A DNA stretch of 64,000 nt, from the NCBI GenBank assembly GCA_026928255.1, contig JAIXKJ010000008.1, positions 411,298 to 475,297 on the forward strand. The letters are read 5' to 3'. A model generated the notes under the pieces. That model made no database searches, was not told the origin of the DNA, and saw only the letters and a list, made by a program, of their open reading frames with translations. This DNA comes from Anaerolineales bacterium. GTDB lineage: Bacteria; Chloroflexota; Anaerolineae; Anaerolineales; Villigracilaceae. Shown here piece after piece: positions 10,290 to 18,610 of this stretch; the first letter of the stretch is position 1, and each line of letters begins with the position of its first letter. The position numbers were made by a program, and so were the translations under genes.

Positions 10290-11132
10290 TTACTTCCCCT
10301 CCTCCACATCCACATGACCTGGCTTCTCCTTCCCCAATTCCAACGATCGCTGATAAGCCGCCCAAACCGCGCGCGAGATGGCCGTGCGGAAGCCGGCTTT
10401 TTCCAAATAATAAATCGCCTCAGCGGATGTCCCACCTGGCGAAGTGACTTGATTTCTTAAAGTAGCAGGATGTCTGCCCGCGCTTTGATAAAACGAAGCA
10501 GAACCTTTGATAGTTTGCAATACCAATTGTTCCGCAATGCGGCGCGGAAACCCCATGTGAACGCCCGCGTCAATCAGCGCTTCGGTGAAGAGGAAAACGT
10601 AAGCGGGACCCGTGCCTGAAAGCGCCGTCGCCATGTCGAGATAACTTTCGTCCTCGACGAAAACTTCCTCGCCCAAGGCGCCGAGAATCGAGCGCGCCAT
10701 TTCGCGCTGTTCTTCGGTCGTCTCTTTGGACGCAGTCCACACCGTAATCCCTTCGCCAATTTGACCGGGCGTGTTTGGCATGGAACGCGCCAGCGCTTTG
10801 TGCTTCAACCCCGCGCCGATTTTTTTCATCGTCGCCCCGGCAATAATGGACAGAACCAGCGCGTCGGGCTTAATGTCGCGCAGCCCTTTCATCACGTCGG
10901 TTAAGCGCTGCGGCTTGACCGACAGCACGACCACGTCCGCGTCGCGGCAGGCGGCGGAATTATCCGTCGTGCATTGGATGCCGTATTTGCGAATCAATTC
11001 CGCGCCGCGTTCTTCGCGCGGGCCGGCGGCGGTGATATCTTTCGCGTCCGCCAATTTTTTGTTGAGCAGTCCGGCGATCATGGCTTCCGCCATTACGCCC
11101 GGACCGATGAAGGTGATTTTTTTGTTAATCAT
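10290..11132 (-). CDS. proC: Pyrroline-5-carboxylate reductase
   Basis: 280 residues, the usual length. It reduces 1-pyrroline-5-carboxylate to L-proline with NAD(P)H, the last step of proline synthesis in the cytoplasm. The N-terminus has the Rossmann motif ITFIGPGVMAEAMIAGLL. The C-terminal dimer domain carries ALSGTGPAYVFLF and the family signature region QVTSPGGTSAEAI. An AGAAAG sits directly before the ATG. The gene diverges from the aromatic operon, whose promoter begins 28 bp beyond its start codon. Confidence 0.95.
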   Translation of the reverse strand: MINKKITFIGPGVMAEAMIAGLLNKKLADAKDITAAGPREERGAELIRKYGIQCTTDNSAACRDADVVVLSVKPQRLTDVMKGLRDIKPDALVLSIIAGATMKKIGAGLKHKALARSMPNTPGQIGEGITVWTASKETTEEQREMARSILGALGEEVFVEDESYLDMATALSGTGPAYVFLFTEALIDAGVHMGFPRRIAEQLVLQTIKGSASFYQSAGRHPATLRNQVTSPGGTSAEAIYYLEKAGFRTAISRAVWAAYQRSLELGKEKPGHVDVEEGK

Positions 11133-11160
11133 CTTTCTATTTTACCTGAGGAAATTCCCC

Positions 11161-11189
11161 TTGACTCATCCGCGAAAGAGTCATAGAAT
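11161..11189 (+). promoter_or_regulatory. Promoter of the aromatic amino acid operon, with dyad
   Basis: TTGACT (11161-11166), exactly 17 nt, then TAGAAT (11184-11189): a near-consensus sigma70 promoter. Inside it TGACTC (11162-11167) and GAGTCA (11178-11183) form a perfect inverted repeat, a candidate operator overlapping the polymerase site. The predicted start, about 11195-11197, is only a few bases before the leader-peptide ATG at 11200. Confidence 0.82.
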
Positions 11190-11199
11190 AACGCCCGTC

Positions 11200-11277
11200 A
11201 TGCTTAAGTCTGCTCGCTGGTTTGCGTACTTTTATTTTACGGCTCCCAATCGGTTGCCGTTGGCGGCGCTTAAGTAG
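11200..11277 (+). CDS. Aromatic-rich leader peptide (attenuator) of the aro operon
   Basis: A 25-codon ORF directly after the promoter. Codons 7-13 are Trp-Phe-Ala-Tyr-Phe-Tyr-Phe, so six of seven are aromatic. It is followed by a stop (11275-11277), a strong terminator (11301-11335) and then aroH. In enterobacterial trpL and pheL, runs of the regulated amino acid make the ribosome stall and prevent termination. Here all three aromatic products are sensed by codon choice, fitting a common-pathway operon. The 5' leader is only a few nucleotides and no Shine-Dalgarno is seen, so initiation may be nearly leaderless. The segment TTTGCGTAC (11221-11229) can pair with GTGTACAAA (11295-11303) at the foot of the terminator. 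The full antiterminator is not resolved by eye. Confidence 0.82.
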   Translation: MLKSARWFAYFYFTAPNRLPLAALK

Positions 11278-11300
11278 ACAAAGCGAATTTTTTTGTGTAC

Positions 11301-11335
11301 AAAAGGGCGAGACCAAACGGTCTCGCCCTTTTTTT
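11301..11335 (+). terminator. Attenuator terminator before aroH
   Basis: AAAAGGGCGAGACC (11301-11314), loop AAAC, then GGTCTCGCCCTT running into seven T. It lies between the leader-peptide stop and the aroH ribosome binding site, so it can only act as an attenuator of the operon. Confidence 0.88.
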
Positions 11336-11369
11336 ATTTCCCCCGCGCGGGGACAACAAGGAGAAGCCT

Positions 11370-11738
11370 ATGTCCATTCGAGGAATACGCGGCGCGATTA
11401 CCGTCGCGGAAGACGAGGCGCAAGCGATTTTGCAAGCGACTTGCGAATTACTGCAAGCCATTCTCGCCGAGAACGACGGGTTGCAAGCGCAAGATATTGC
11501 CAGCGCGCTCTTCACCGTCAGCGACGATTTGAGCGCCGCCTTTCCCGCGCAAGCCGCGCGCGAGTTAGGCTGGGATTTCGTGCCGATGATTTGCGCGAGA
11601 GAAATCCCCGTGCCGAACAGTTTGCCGAAGACCGTCCGCGTTTTGTTGCATTGGAACACGGAAACGCCGCAAAAGGAAATCAAACACGTTTACTTGCGCG
11701 AAGCCGTCCGCTTGCGCCCCGATTGGGCAAATGCCTAA
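11370..11738 (+). CDS. aroH: Chorismate mutase, AroH class
   Basis: 122 residues, like the Bacillus subtilis AroH trimeric enzyme, which turns chorismate into prephenate. It begins MSIRGIRGAITV, with Arg7 at the active-site position. EIPVPN, KTVRVLLHWNTE and HVYLREAVRLRPD supply the equivalents of the active-site Glu, Arg and Tyr of that fold. The start at 11370 is chosen because AAGGAG lies 6 nt upstream; the frame is open further back across the terminator. It is the first structural gene of the aromatic operon, right after the attenuator. Confidence 0.93.
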   Translation: MSIRGIRGAITVAEDEAQAILQATCELLQAILAENDGLQAQDIASALFTVSDDLSAAFPAQAARELGWDFVPMICAREIPVPNSLPKTVRVLLHWNTETPQKEIKHVYLREAVRLRPDWANA

Positions 11739-11848
11739 CGCTTTTCGCGCAGGAAGAGGCGTTGAAAAAATAATGCGAATGACGCGGAAATCTCAAAATT
11801 GTTCGTGAAATTCGCCATAAAAAACTTACAGAGGAAAAGGAAAAAACT

Positions 11849-12883
11849 ATGATGATCATTATGCGCCCTGGCGCCCCCCGCGAAGAAGTTGACGCTGTAA
11901 TCAAAGCCGTCGAGGACAACAAACTTTCCGCGCACCCGATCTTTGGCGTGCAACAAACCATCGTCGGCGCGGTCGGCGAGGGGCATTATGTCGCCAAAGA
12001 GGTCTTCGAGGCGCTGCCCGGCGTGCTCGAAGTGCAGCGCATTTCCAAACCGTACAAGTTAGCCTCGCGCCAATTTCAAGAATACGATTCGATTTTTGAC
12101 TTTGACGGCTTCTCCGTCGGCGGGACGGAAATTCCGATTATCGCCGGACCCTGTTCGGTGGAAGGACGAAGTCAAATTTTAGAAATCGCTCACGCCGTCA
12201 AAGAAGCGGGCGCAAACGCCTTGCGCGGCGGCGTCTTCAAACCGCGCACGTCGCCCTACGCTTTTCAAGGGCTGGGCGAGGAAGGGCTGGAATACATGGC
12301 GGAAGCCCGCGAGCAGACTGGGCTGCCGTTGGTGGTCGAGGTGATGGCGGTTTCGCAAATCAACATGATGGAGCGCTATGTGGACGTCTTCCAAGTCGGG
12401 GCGCGCAACATGCAAAACTTCAACCTGTTGCGCGCGCTCGGCGAATCGCGCACGCCGGTTCTTTTTAAGCGCGGCATGTCGGCTACGATTGAAGAAATGC
12501 TGATGGCGAGCGAATACATCCTCGCGGGCGGCAACCATCGCGTCATCCTTTGCGAGCGCGGCATCCGTACCTTTGAAACCGCCACGCGCAACACAACCGA
12601 CATCAACGCCGTGCCCGTCCTCAAAAAGTTGACTCACCTGCCGGTCGTCATTGACCCCAGCCACGCCACCGGCGATTCGGACTTCGTCGAAGCCGTCGCC
12701 AAAGCGGGCGTCGCCGCCGGCGCGGACGGCGTCATCGTCGAGGTGCATCAAGATCCGCCGCGCGCCGTTTCAGACGGCAAGCAATCGCTCACGCCCGAAG
12801 CCTTCGCCCGCATGGTGAAAAAGGTCAAAGCGGTGGCGGAGGCGGTTGACCGCAAGCTCGTTCCGCAACATGTCGCAGTCTGA
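11849..12883 (+). CDS. aroF: 3-deoxy-7-phosphoheptulonate synthase (DAHP synthase, type I beta)
   Basis: 344 residues. Residues 1-75 form the ferredoxin-like regulatory domain seen in Thermotoga-type enzymes (MIIMRPGAPREEVDAVI), which binds aromatic amino acids for feedback control. A TIM barrel follows, with IAGPCSVEGRSQILEIA, FKPRTSPYAFQGLGEEGLEYM, VGARNMQN, LFKRGMSATIEEML and IDPSHATGDSDFV. It joins phosphoenolpyruvate and erythrose 4-phosphate, the first step of the shikimate pathway. The 110-bp gap after aroH holds only a purine-rich stretch with AGAGGAAAAGG near the start. So this operon could be controlled both by attenuation and allosterically. Confidence 0.94.
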   Translation: MMIIMRPGAPREEVDAVIKAVEDNKLSAHPIFGVQQTIVGAVGEGHYVAKEVFEALPGVLEVQRISKPYKLASRQFQEYDSIFDFDGFSVGGTEIPIIAGPCSVEGRSQILEIAHAVKEAGANALRGGVFKPRTSPYAFQGLGEEGLEYMAEAREQTGLPLVVEVMAVSQINMMERYVDVFQVGARNMQNFNLLRALGESRTPVLFKRGMSATIEEMLMASEYILAGGNHRVILCERGIRTFETATRNTTDINAVPVLKKLTHLPVVIDPSHATGDSDFVEAVAKAGVAAGADGVIVEVHQDPPRAVSDGKQSLTPEAFARMVKKVKAVAEAVDRKLVPQHVAV

Positions 12884-13739
12884 CTTTGACCTGTCCAAAG
12901 CGAAAGTTGTCGTCGTCGGATTGGGATTAATCGGCGGCTCGTTGGCGTTGGGCTTGCGCGGAAAGTGCGCGGCGCTTTATGGGATTGACCCGCGCCCGGC
13001 CGCGCTCGAATTGGCTTTGTCGCAAAAAATTGCGGACTTCGCCCAAAGCGACTCTGCCGCGCTCGCCCAAGCGGACGCGATTCTGCTCGCCGCGCCGCTC
13101 CCCGCTATTTTGAGTTGGCTGGAAAAACTGCCGACGCTCGTTCCGCAACCGTGCGTCGTGATGGATTGCGGTTCGAGCAAACGCGCCGTCGTCGAAGCAT
13201 TGGACAAATTGCCCGAACGCTTCGACGCCCTCGGCGGACACCCCATTTGCGGCAAAGAAAAACTCGGCTTAGAAAACGCGGACGCGCGCATTTTTCACAA
13301 CGCGCCTTTCGCCGTTACGCCCTGCGCGCGGACGACGACTCGCGCAAAGTCGGCGGCGCGGCAAATTATTTCCGCGCTCGACGCCAATGAAATTGAGTTG
13401 GACGCCGCCGAACACGACCGCATCCTCGCCGCGACCAGTCATCTCCCTTTTCTGCTCGCCTCCGCGCTGACCTTGTCCGTCCCGTCTGAGTCTGCGCCTT
13501 TCATCGGGCCGGGCTTCAAGTCCGCCAGCCGCCTCGCGGACACGCCCTCCTCGATGATGTTGGGCGTGTTGCAAACCAACCGCGAAAACGTCCGCGCCGC
13601 CCTGCGCCGATTGCAGACCGAACTGGGGCGCATCGAAACGCTGCTCGCCGCCGACGATTTCTCCGCGCTGGAAAACTTGCTTCAACAATCCAACGCCGCC
13701 TACCAACACCTCGCCGCCAACCTAACGCCCGACACCTGA
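12870..13739 (+). CDS. tyrA: Prephenate dehydrogenase
   Basis: 289 residues from the ATG at 12870, which overlaps the DAHP synthase gene by 14 bp. An in-frame TTG at 12846, behind a GGAGG-like site, is the alternative. The NAD-binding motif VVVVGLGLIGGSLALGLRG is followed by MDCGSSKRAV and the family motif LGGHPICGKEKLGLENA. The C-terminal helical dimer domain has ATSHLPFLLASAL. It oxidatively decarboxylates prephenate to 4-hydroxyphenylpyruvate, the tyrosine branch. No ACT domain is present. No prephenate dehydratase gene is in the window. Confidence 0.92.
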   Translation: MSQSDFDLSKAKVVVVGLGLIGGSLALGLRGKCAALYGIDPRPAALELALSQKIADFAQSDSAALAQADAILLAAPLPAILSWLEKLPTLVPQPCVVMDCGSSKRAVVEALDKLPERFDALGGHPICGKEKLGLENADARIFHNAPFAVTPCARTTTRAKSAARQIISALDANEIELDAAEHDRILAATSHLPFLLASALTLSVPSESAPFIGPGFKSASRLADTPSSMMLGVLQTNRENVRAALRRLQTELGRIETLLAADDFSALENLLQQSNAAYQHLAANLTPDT

Positions 13740-13771
13740 CACCTGACACCTGCAACCTAAAACCTGAAACC
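13737..13771. repeat. Heptanucleotide repeat between tyrA and aroA
   Basis: The tract reads as ACACCTG/ACACCTG/ACACCTG/CAACCTA/AAACCTG/AAACCT and fills the whole spacer. It overlaps the tyrA stop and leaves no Shine-Dalgarno for aroA. Confidence 0.75.
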
Positions 13772-13772
13772 T

Positions 13773-15053
13773 ATGCTCCTCCCGCCCACCCTTCGCATCC
13801 GCCCAATTGACCGCCCGCTAAACGCCGTCGTCCGAGCGCCTGGCTCCAAATCGCTGACCAACCGCGCCTTGCTCGTCGCCGCCCTCGCCGAGGGGACGAC
13901 CACATTAACCAACGCGCTCTTCTCCGACGACTCGCGCTACTTCGCCCGCGCCCTGCTCGCGCTCGGCTTTGACGTGCGACTCAACGAAGCCGACTCTTCG
14001 ATGACCGTCGTCGGGCAAGGCGGGCGCATCCCCGCGAAAAAGGCGAAACTCAACATCGGCAACGCGGGAACGGCGGCGCGATTTTTAACCGCCTTCCTCG
14101 CGCTGGGAAAGGGCGCATACGTTTTGGACGGCAACCCGCGCATGCGCCAACGCCCGATTGGCGATTTGGTTGCTGCGCTGACTCAACTCGGCGCTGACGT
14201 CCGCGCCCAAGGCGGCTGTCCGCCGTTGGAAATTTTCGCCGACGGCTTGCGCGGCGGCAAAGCGCGCGTCGCGGGCGACGTTTCCAGCCAATTTTTGTCC
14301 GCGCTTTTGATGGTCGCGCCCTACGCAAAAAATAAAATTGAAATTGAGTTGACCACCGAATTAAATTCCAAACCGTACGCGGACATGACGATTGAAATTA
14401 TGAAAGAGTTTGGAGTCGAAGTTGAACGCAATGATTACTCGCGCTTCGCAATTGGCGCTTCGCAATATTTGCCAATCGCCAATTACCCCATCGAATCAGA
14501 CGCTTCCGCCGCCTCGTATTTTTTCGCCGCGCCAGCCATTTGCGGCGGAAGCGTTGCAGTAGAAAACATCTCGCGCAAATCAAAACAAGGCGACCTAAAA
14601 TTTTTAGACGTATTAACTCAAATGGGCTGTACTGTCATCGAGACAGATAACCGTTTGCAGGTTGCTGGCGCTTCCGAACTTCGCGGGCTTGACCTTGACA
14701 TGCGCGACATCCCCGACACCGCGCAAACCCTAGCCGCTATTGCGCCGTTCGCCTCCTCGCCGACGCGCATTCGCGGCATCGCTTCGGCGCGAGTCAAAGA
14801 GACCGACCGCGTCCGCGCCGTGTGCGCCGAGTTGACGCGGCTTGGCGTCCGCGTGGAAGAACACGCCGACGGAATGACCATCTACCCAACGGAGACTCTG
14901 CGCCCCGCGACCGTCCAAACCTACGACGATCACCGCATGGCGATGGCTTTCTCCTTAATCGGTCTGCGCTTCGACGGCGTAACCATTGACAACCCCTCTT
15001 GCGTCTCAAAAACGTTTCCCAATTTCTTTAAGGTTCTGGAGTCCTTGCGATGA
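13773..15053 (+). CDS. aroA: 3-phosphoshikimate 1-carboxyvinyltransferase (EPSP synthase)
   Basis: 426 residues, full length. It transfers the enolpyruvyl group from PEP to shikimate 3-phosphate. Visible signatures are APGSKSLTNRALLVAAL (shikimate 3-phosphate and PEP binding), NIGNAGTAARFLTAF, RMRQRPIGDL, the RVKETDR region and YDDHRMAMAFSLIGL. The ATG follows a heptanucleotide repeat with no ribosome binding site, so translation may be coupled to tyrA. The stop overlaps the aroE start as ATGA. Confidence 0.95.
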   Translation: MLLPPTLRIRPIDRPLNAVVRAPGSKSLTNRALLVAALAEGTTTLTNALFSDDSRYFARALLALGFDVRLNEADSSMTVVGQGGRIPAKKAKLNIGNAGTAARFLTAFLALGKGAYVLDGNPRMRQRPIGDLVAALTQLGADVRAQGGCPPLEIFADGLRGGKARVAGDVSSQFLSALLMVAPYAKNKIEIELTTELNSKPYADMTIEIMKEFGVEVERNDYSRFAIGASQYLPIANYPIESDASAASYFFAAPAICGGSVAVENISRKSKQGDLKFLDVLTQMGCTVIETDNRLQVAGASELRGLDLDMRDIPDTAQTLAAIAPFASSPTRIRGIASARVKETDRVRAVCAELTRLGVRVEEHADGMTIYPTETLRPATVQTYDDHRMAMAFSLIGLRFDGVTIDNPSCVSKTFPNFFKVLESLR

Positions 15054-15901
15054 CATTTTTTCAACTGGGACTCATCGGCTACCCGTTAGGGCATTCGCTC
15101 TCGCCGCTGATTCATAACGCCGCGCTCGCCGCCTGCGGACTGCAAGGTTCGTATTCCTTATTTCCCGTCGCGCCCGACGACCAGCGCGGACTGCGCGATT
15201 TGTTAAGCCGCGTCCGCGCGCGAGACATTGCGGGGCTGAACGTAACCATTCCGCACAAGCAAAACGTCGCCGCGTTGACGGACGAACTGACGCCCGCCGC
15301 GCAAGCCATCGGCGCGGTTAACACCGTTTACTTGCGCGACGAAAAACTGGTCGGCGACAACACCGACGCGCCCGGCTTTCTGTCCGATTTGAAAAAGGTT
15401 CGGGGCGAAGAAAATGACGAAGGGCGAAAGTCGGCGTTGGTATTGGGGGCGGGCGGCGCGGCGCGGGCGGTTGTCCACGCTTTGCTCGGCGAGGGTTGGC
15501 GCGTCGCCGTTTCCTCCCGCCGAAACGAACAGGCGCAAGGTCTGGTTGCATCGTTTTCAAATTCGCAAAAACTTTCAACCTGCAACTTGCAACCCGCAAC
15601 CCGCAACTCGCAACCTGCAACCTTCAACCTCATCGTCAACGCCACGCCGCTGGGCATGTTCCCGCGCGCGGACGAAACGCCCCTGCCCAACGCCGCTTTT
15701 TTTCACGCCGACCTTTTTGTTTACGACCTCGTGTACAATCCGCGCGAGACGAAACTAACGCGTCAAGCGCGGACGCGCGGCGCGCGCGCGGCCGGCGGAA
15801 TTGGCATGTTGGTCGAGCAAGCCGCGCTGGCCTTCGCCCTGTGGACGGGCTGCAACCCGCCGCGAGAAACCTTGCGCGAAGCGCTCGACCGTCAGCCATA
15901 A
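15050..15901 (+). CDS. aroE: Shikimate dehydrogenase with repeat-encoded loop
   Basis: 283 residues. It reduces 3-dehydroshikimate with NADPH. The substrate domain has YPLGHSLSPLIHN and NVTIPHKQNV with the catalytic Lys, and GDNTDAPGF. The cofactor domain has VLGAGGAARAVVHALL, then the NATPLGM motif and GIGMLVEQAALAFALW. Residues about 174-194 are encoded by nine 7-nt repeat units (15568-15630). The protein there shows a 7-residue period (STCNLQP, ATRNSQP, ATFNL). The insert replaces the variable loop between the NADP-binding half and NATPLGM, so the enzyme may still fold. ATGA overlap with aroA. Confidence 0.94.
   Translation: MTFFQLGLIGYPLGHSLSPLIHNAALAACGLQGSYSLFPVAPDDQRGLRDLLSRVRARDIAGLNVTIPHKQNVAALTDELTPAAQAIGAVNTVYLRDEKLVGDNTDAPGFLSDLKKVRGEENDEGRKSALVLGAGGAARAVVHALLGEGWRVAVSSRRNEQAQGLVASFSNSQKLSTCNLQPATRNSQPATFNLIVNATPLGMFPRADETPLPNAAFFHADLFVYDLVYNPRETKLTRQARTRGARAAGGIGMLVEQAALAFALWTGCNPPRETLREALDRQP
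15568..15630 (+). repeat. In-frame heptanucleotide repeat inside aroE (9 units)
   Basis: 63 nt that split exactly into nine 7-nt units of the form TCAACCT/GCAACTT/GCAACCC. Because 9 x 7 is divisible by 3, the frame of aroE is preserved. The same unit fills intergenic spacers at 53.7, 55.1, 56.1 and 57.6 kb. Confidence 0.85.
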
Positions 15902-15930
15902 TTGCAACCATCAACCATTACGGAGTTCTT

Positions 15931-17106
15931 ATGCCTTTACGTTTTTTCACTGCCGGCGAATCGCACGGGCCGGCGCTGACCGCAATACTAGACGGAATGC
16001 CCGCGGGCTTGCCGCTCGCGCCCGAAGCCGTCAACCGCGAATTGGCTCGCCGCCAAAAAGGTTACGGTTCGGGCGGACGCATGAAGATTGAAAAAGACAC
16101 AGTTCAAATCTTAGGCGGCGTGCTGGGCGGAGAGACGAGCGGCGCGCCGATTGCGTTGCTCGTGCAAAACGACGACCACGTCAAATGGAAAGGCAAAGCC
16201 GTCGCGCCGATGACCGCGCCGCGCCCGGGCCACGCGGATTTAACCGGCGCGGTCAAGTACGGCTATAAAGATTTACGTCCCGCGTTAGAGCGCACCTCCG
16301 CAAGGGAGACGACCATGCGCGTTGCGGCGGGCGCGGTTTGCAAAGAACTGCTGGCGCAATTTGGAATTGTCGTCGGCGGTTACGTTTCGTCCATCGGCGA
16401 AATTCAAGCCGACTTGGGCGAAATGCCTTACGAAGAGCGCTTTGTCCGCGCCGAAGAATCGGACGTGCGCTGCCCGCAAGAATCGTCCGCGCAGGCTATG
16501 CGCGACGAAATCGAAAAAACCATTCACGGCAAAAACACGCTCGGCGGAATTTTAGAAATCGTCGCGCTGAACGTCCCCGTCGGCTTGGGCAGTTTCGCGC
16601 AATGGGATCGCCGCCTCGAAGCCAAGTTGACGCACGCGCTGATGTCCGTGCAAGCCATCAAGGGCGTGGAAGTCGGCGACGCTTTTGAAAACGCCAAACG
16701 AATCGGCACGCAAGCGCACGACGCGATTCAATTGCCAACCGCCAATCACGAATTGCGCCGCGCTTCAAACCGCGCGGGCGGCATTGAAGGCGGAATTTCC
16801 AACGGACAGCCGATCGTCCTCCGCGCCGCGATGAAACCGATTGCGACGACTCTTCTGCCGCAAGCCACTGTGGACTTGGCGCTGGGCGAAGACGCGCCGA
16901 CAAAATACGAGCGCTCCGATTTTTGCCCCGTGCCGCGCGCCGTCCCAATTTTGGAAGCGATGGTCGCCTTCGTCCTCGCCGACGCGCTGTTGGAAAAAAT
17001 CGGCGGCGATTCGCTAAACGAGATGAAGCCGCGCTTCGCCGCGCTGCGTAAAGCGACGCTCGCCGATTTGCCGATGGACAACGCGCCGCACGTTTTTTGG
17101 GAATAA
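15931..17106 (+). CDS. aroC: Chorismate synthase
   Basis: 391 residues from the ATG at 15931, with CGGAG five nt upstream; the longer open frame before it is the +2 frame of aroE. It eliminates phosphate from EPSP to give chorismate and needs reduced FMN. Motifs: GESHGPALTAILDGMPAGL, GRMKIEKD, DLRPALERTSARETTMRVAAGAV and ASNRAGGIEGGISNG. All three family signature regions are present and the length is normal. It follows aroE by 29 bp. Confidence 0.95.
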   Translation: MPLRFFTAGESHGPALTAILDGMPAGLPLAPEAVNRELARRQKGYGSGGRMKIEKDTVQILGGVLGGETSGAPIALLVQNDDHVKWKGKAVAPMTAPRPGHADLTGAVKYGYKDLRPALERTSARETTMRVAAGAVCKELLAQFGIVVGGYVSSIGEIQADLGEMPYEERFVRAEESDVRCPQESSAQAMRDEIEKTIHGKNTLGGILEIVALNVPVGLGSFAQWDRRLEAKLTHALMSVQAIKGVEVGDAFENAKRIGTQAHDAIQLPTANHELRRASNRAGGIEGGISNGQPIVLRAAMKPIATTLLPQATVDLALGEDAPTKYERSDFCPVPRAVPILEAMVAFVLADALLEKIGGDSLNEMKPRFAALRKATLADLPMDNAPHVFWE

Positions 17107-17107
17107 G

Positions 17108-18610
17108 ATGACGCGCATATTTTTTTACGGTCCGCCCGCTTCGGGCAAAACGTCGGTGGGCAGAATCGTCGCGCAGAATCTGCGTCTGCCGTTTGTGGAT
17201 TTAGACCGCCGCATCGAATCGGACGCGGGCATGTCCATTCCGCAGATTATGGCGCAACGCGGCGAAAGCGCCTTCCGCGATTTGGAAACGTCCGCGTTGA
17301 AAGCGCTAATTGAAAACGAAAGCGAATATTTGGTCGCGCTCGGCGGCGGCGCCTTGTTGCGCGAAGAGAATCGCGCCCTCGCCGAATCTGGCGGAAAAAT
17401 TTTGTTGCTCGACGCGGATTTGCAAACGCTGTTCGAGCGCGCGCAACGTCAGCCGAACGAACGTCCGCTGTTGACGGGCGAGTTGAAATCCAAACTTGAA
17501 GCGCTGATGAAAAAACGCGCCGCGCATTACGCCTCCTTTGCGCCGCGCCTGCGCGTGGACGGAAAGAGCGCCAAACAAAACGCCTTCGAGGCGCAGGTCT
17601 TGCTGGGGCGGCATCGTCTGTCCGCGATGGGCGCGTATGACGTAATTGTTGATTCGCTGTTCAAAATCCCCAACCTTAACAACCCGCTGATTGTCAGCGA
17701 TGAAAACGTCGCGGCGCATCACCTTGAGAAAGTTCAAAATTTATTCGGCGCAAAAGCGGTCGTCATTCCGGCGGGCGAAGAGCATAAAAATTTACAGACC
17801 GTTTCGCGCTTGTGGAAGTCCTTTCTCGAAAACGGCTTAGACCGCAAAAGTACGGTCGTCGCGTTGGGCGGCGGCGTGGTCAGCGACCTGAGCGGATTCG
17901 CCGCCGCGACCTACATGCGCGGCATTGACTGGGTCGCCCTCCCGTCCACGCTGCTGGCGATGGCGGACGCTTCGCTCGGCGGCAAAACGGGATTCGATTT
18001 GCCCGAGGGGAAAAACTTAATCGGCGCGTTTCATCCGCCGAAAGTTGTCGTCGCCGACGTTCGCCTTTTGCAAACGTTGCCTGAACGAGAATTAATTTCT
18101 GGCATGGCAGAAGTTGTCAAACATGGAATTATCTCCGACCCAGAATTATTTGAGTTATGCAACAATGGTTTGGATTGGGTGAAAGATAATTTAGAGGAAG
18201 TCGTCAAACGCGCGATGGCGGTGAAGATTAAGGTCATCGAGGAAGACCCGTATGAAAAAGGAATCCGCGCCGCGTTGAATTTGGGACACACCGTCGGCCA
18301 CGCGGTGGAGTTGGTCAGCCAATTTGAACTGCGGCACGGGGAAGCGATCGCCATCGGCATGGCGGTCGAGGCGCGCTATGCGGCGCGAATCGGGCGGACG
18401 AGTCCGAGCGCGGTCGAAGCAATTGAATCCGCATTGACGAATTTGGGGTTGCCGATTCGCATTCCCGAAAATTTAGCGCGCGAAGAAATCATCCGCGCCA
18501 TGCGCGTGGACAAAAAGAAAAGCGCCGCGTCCGTTCGTTTCGCGCTGCCGGTTGAAATTGGAAAAGTCGAATTGGTCGAAGCGGAAAATTTGGACGAGGT
18601 GATTCCATGA
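17108..18610 (+). CDS. aroKB: Fused shikimate kinase / 3-dehydroquinate synthase
   Basis: 500 residues in two domains. Residues 1-170 are shikimate kinase: P-loop GPPASGKTSVGR, LPFVDLDRRIE and VALGGGALLRE. Residues from about 178 on are 3-dehydroquinate synthase: VIPAGEEHKNL, VALGGGVVSDLSGFAAATYMRG, AEVVKHGIISDPELF and LNLGHTVGHAVE with RHGEAIAIGM for the metal and NAD site. The two steps are not consecutive, so the fusion probably serves co-expression. Such fusions are known in several bacteria including Chloroflexota. Its start is 1 bp past the aroC stop and its stop overlaps aroQ by 4 bp. Confidence 0.94.
   Translation: MTRIFFYGPPASGKTSVGRIVAQNLRLPFVDLDRRIESDAGMSIPQIMAQRGESAFRDLETSALKALIENESEYLVALGGGALLREENRALAESGGKILLLDADLQTLFERAQRQPNERPLLTGELKSKLEALMKKRAAHYASFAPRLRVDGKSAKQNAFEAQVLLGRHRLSAMGAYDVIVDSLFKIPNLNNPLIVSDENVAAHHLEKVQNLFGAKAVVIPAGEEHKNLQTVSRLWKSFLENGLDRKSTVVALGGGVVSDLSGFAAATYMRGIDWVALPSTLLAMADASLGGKTGFDLPEGKNLIGAFHPPKVVVADVRLLQTLPERELISGMAEVVKHGIISDPELFELCNNGLDWVKDNLEEVVKRAMAVKIKVIEEDPYEKGIRAALNLGHTVGHAVELVSQFELRHGEAIAIGMAVEARYAARIGRTSPSAVEAIESALTNLGLPIRIPENLAREEIIRAMRVDKKKSAASVRFALPVEIGKVELVEAENLDEVIP

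Noticed and set aside
12846..12869. TTG start for tyrA with a GGAGG-like site
   Set aside because: It would lengthen the overlap with the DAHP synthase gene and add residues not seen in the family. The ATG at 12870 is preferred, though not proven.
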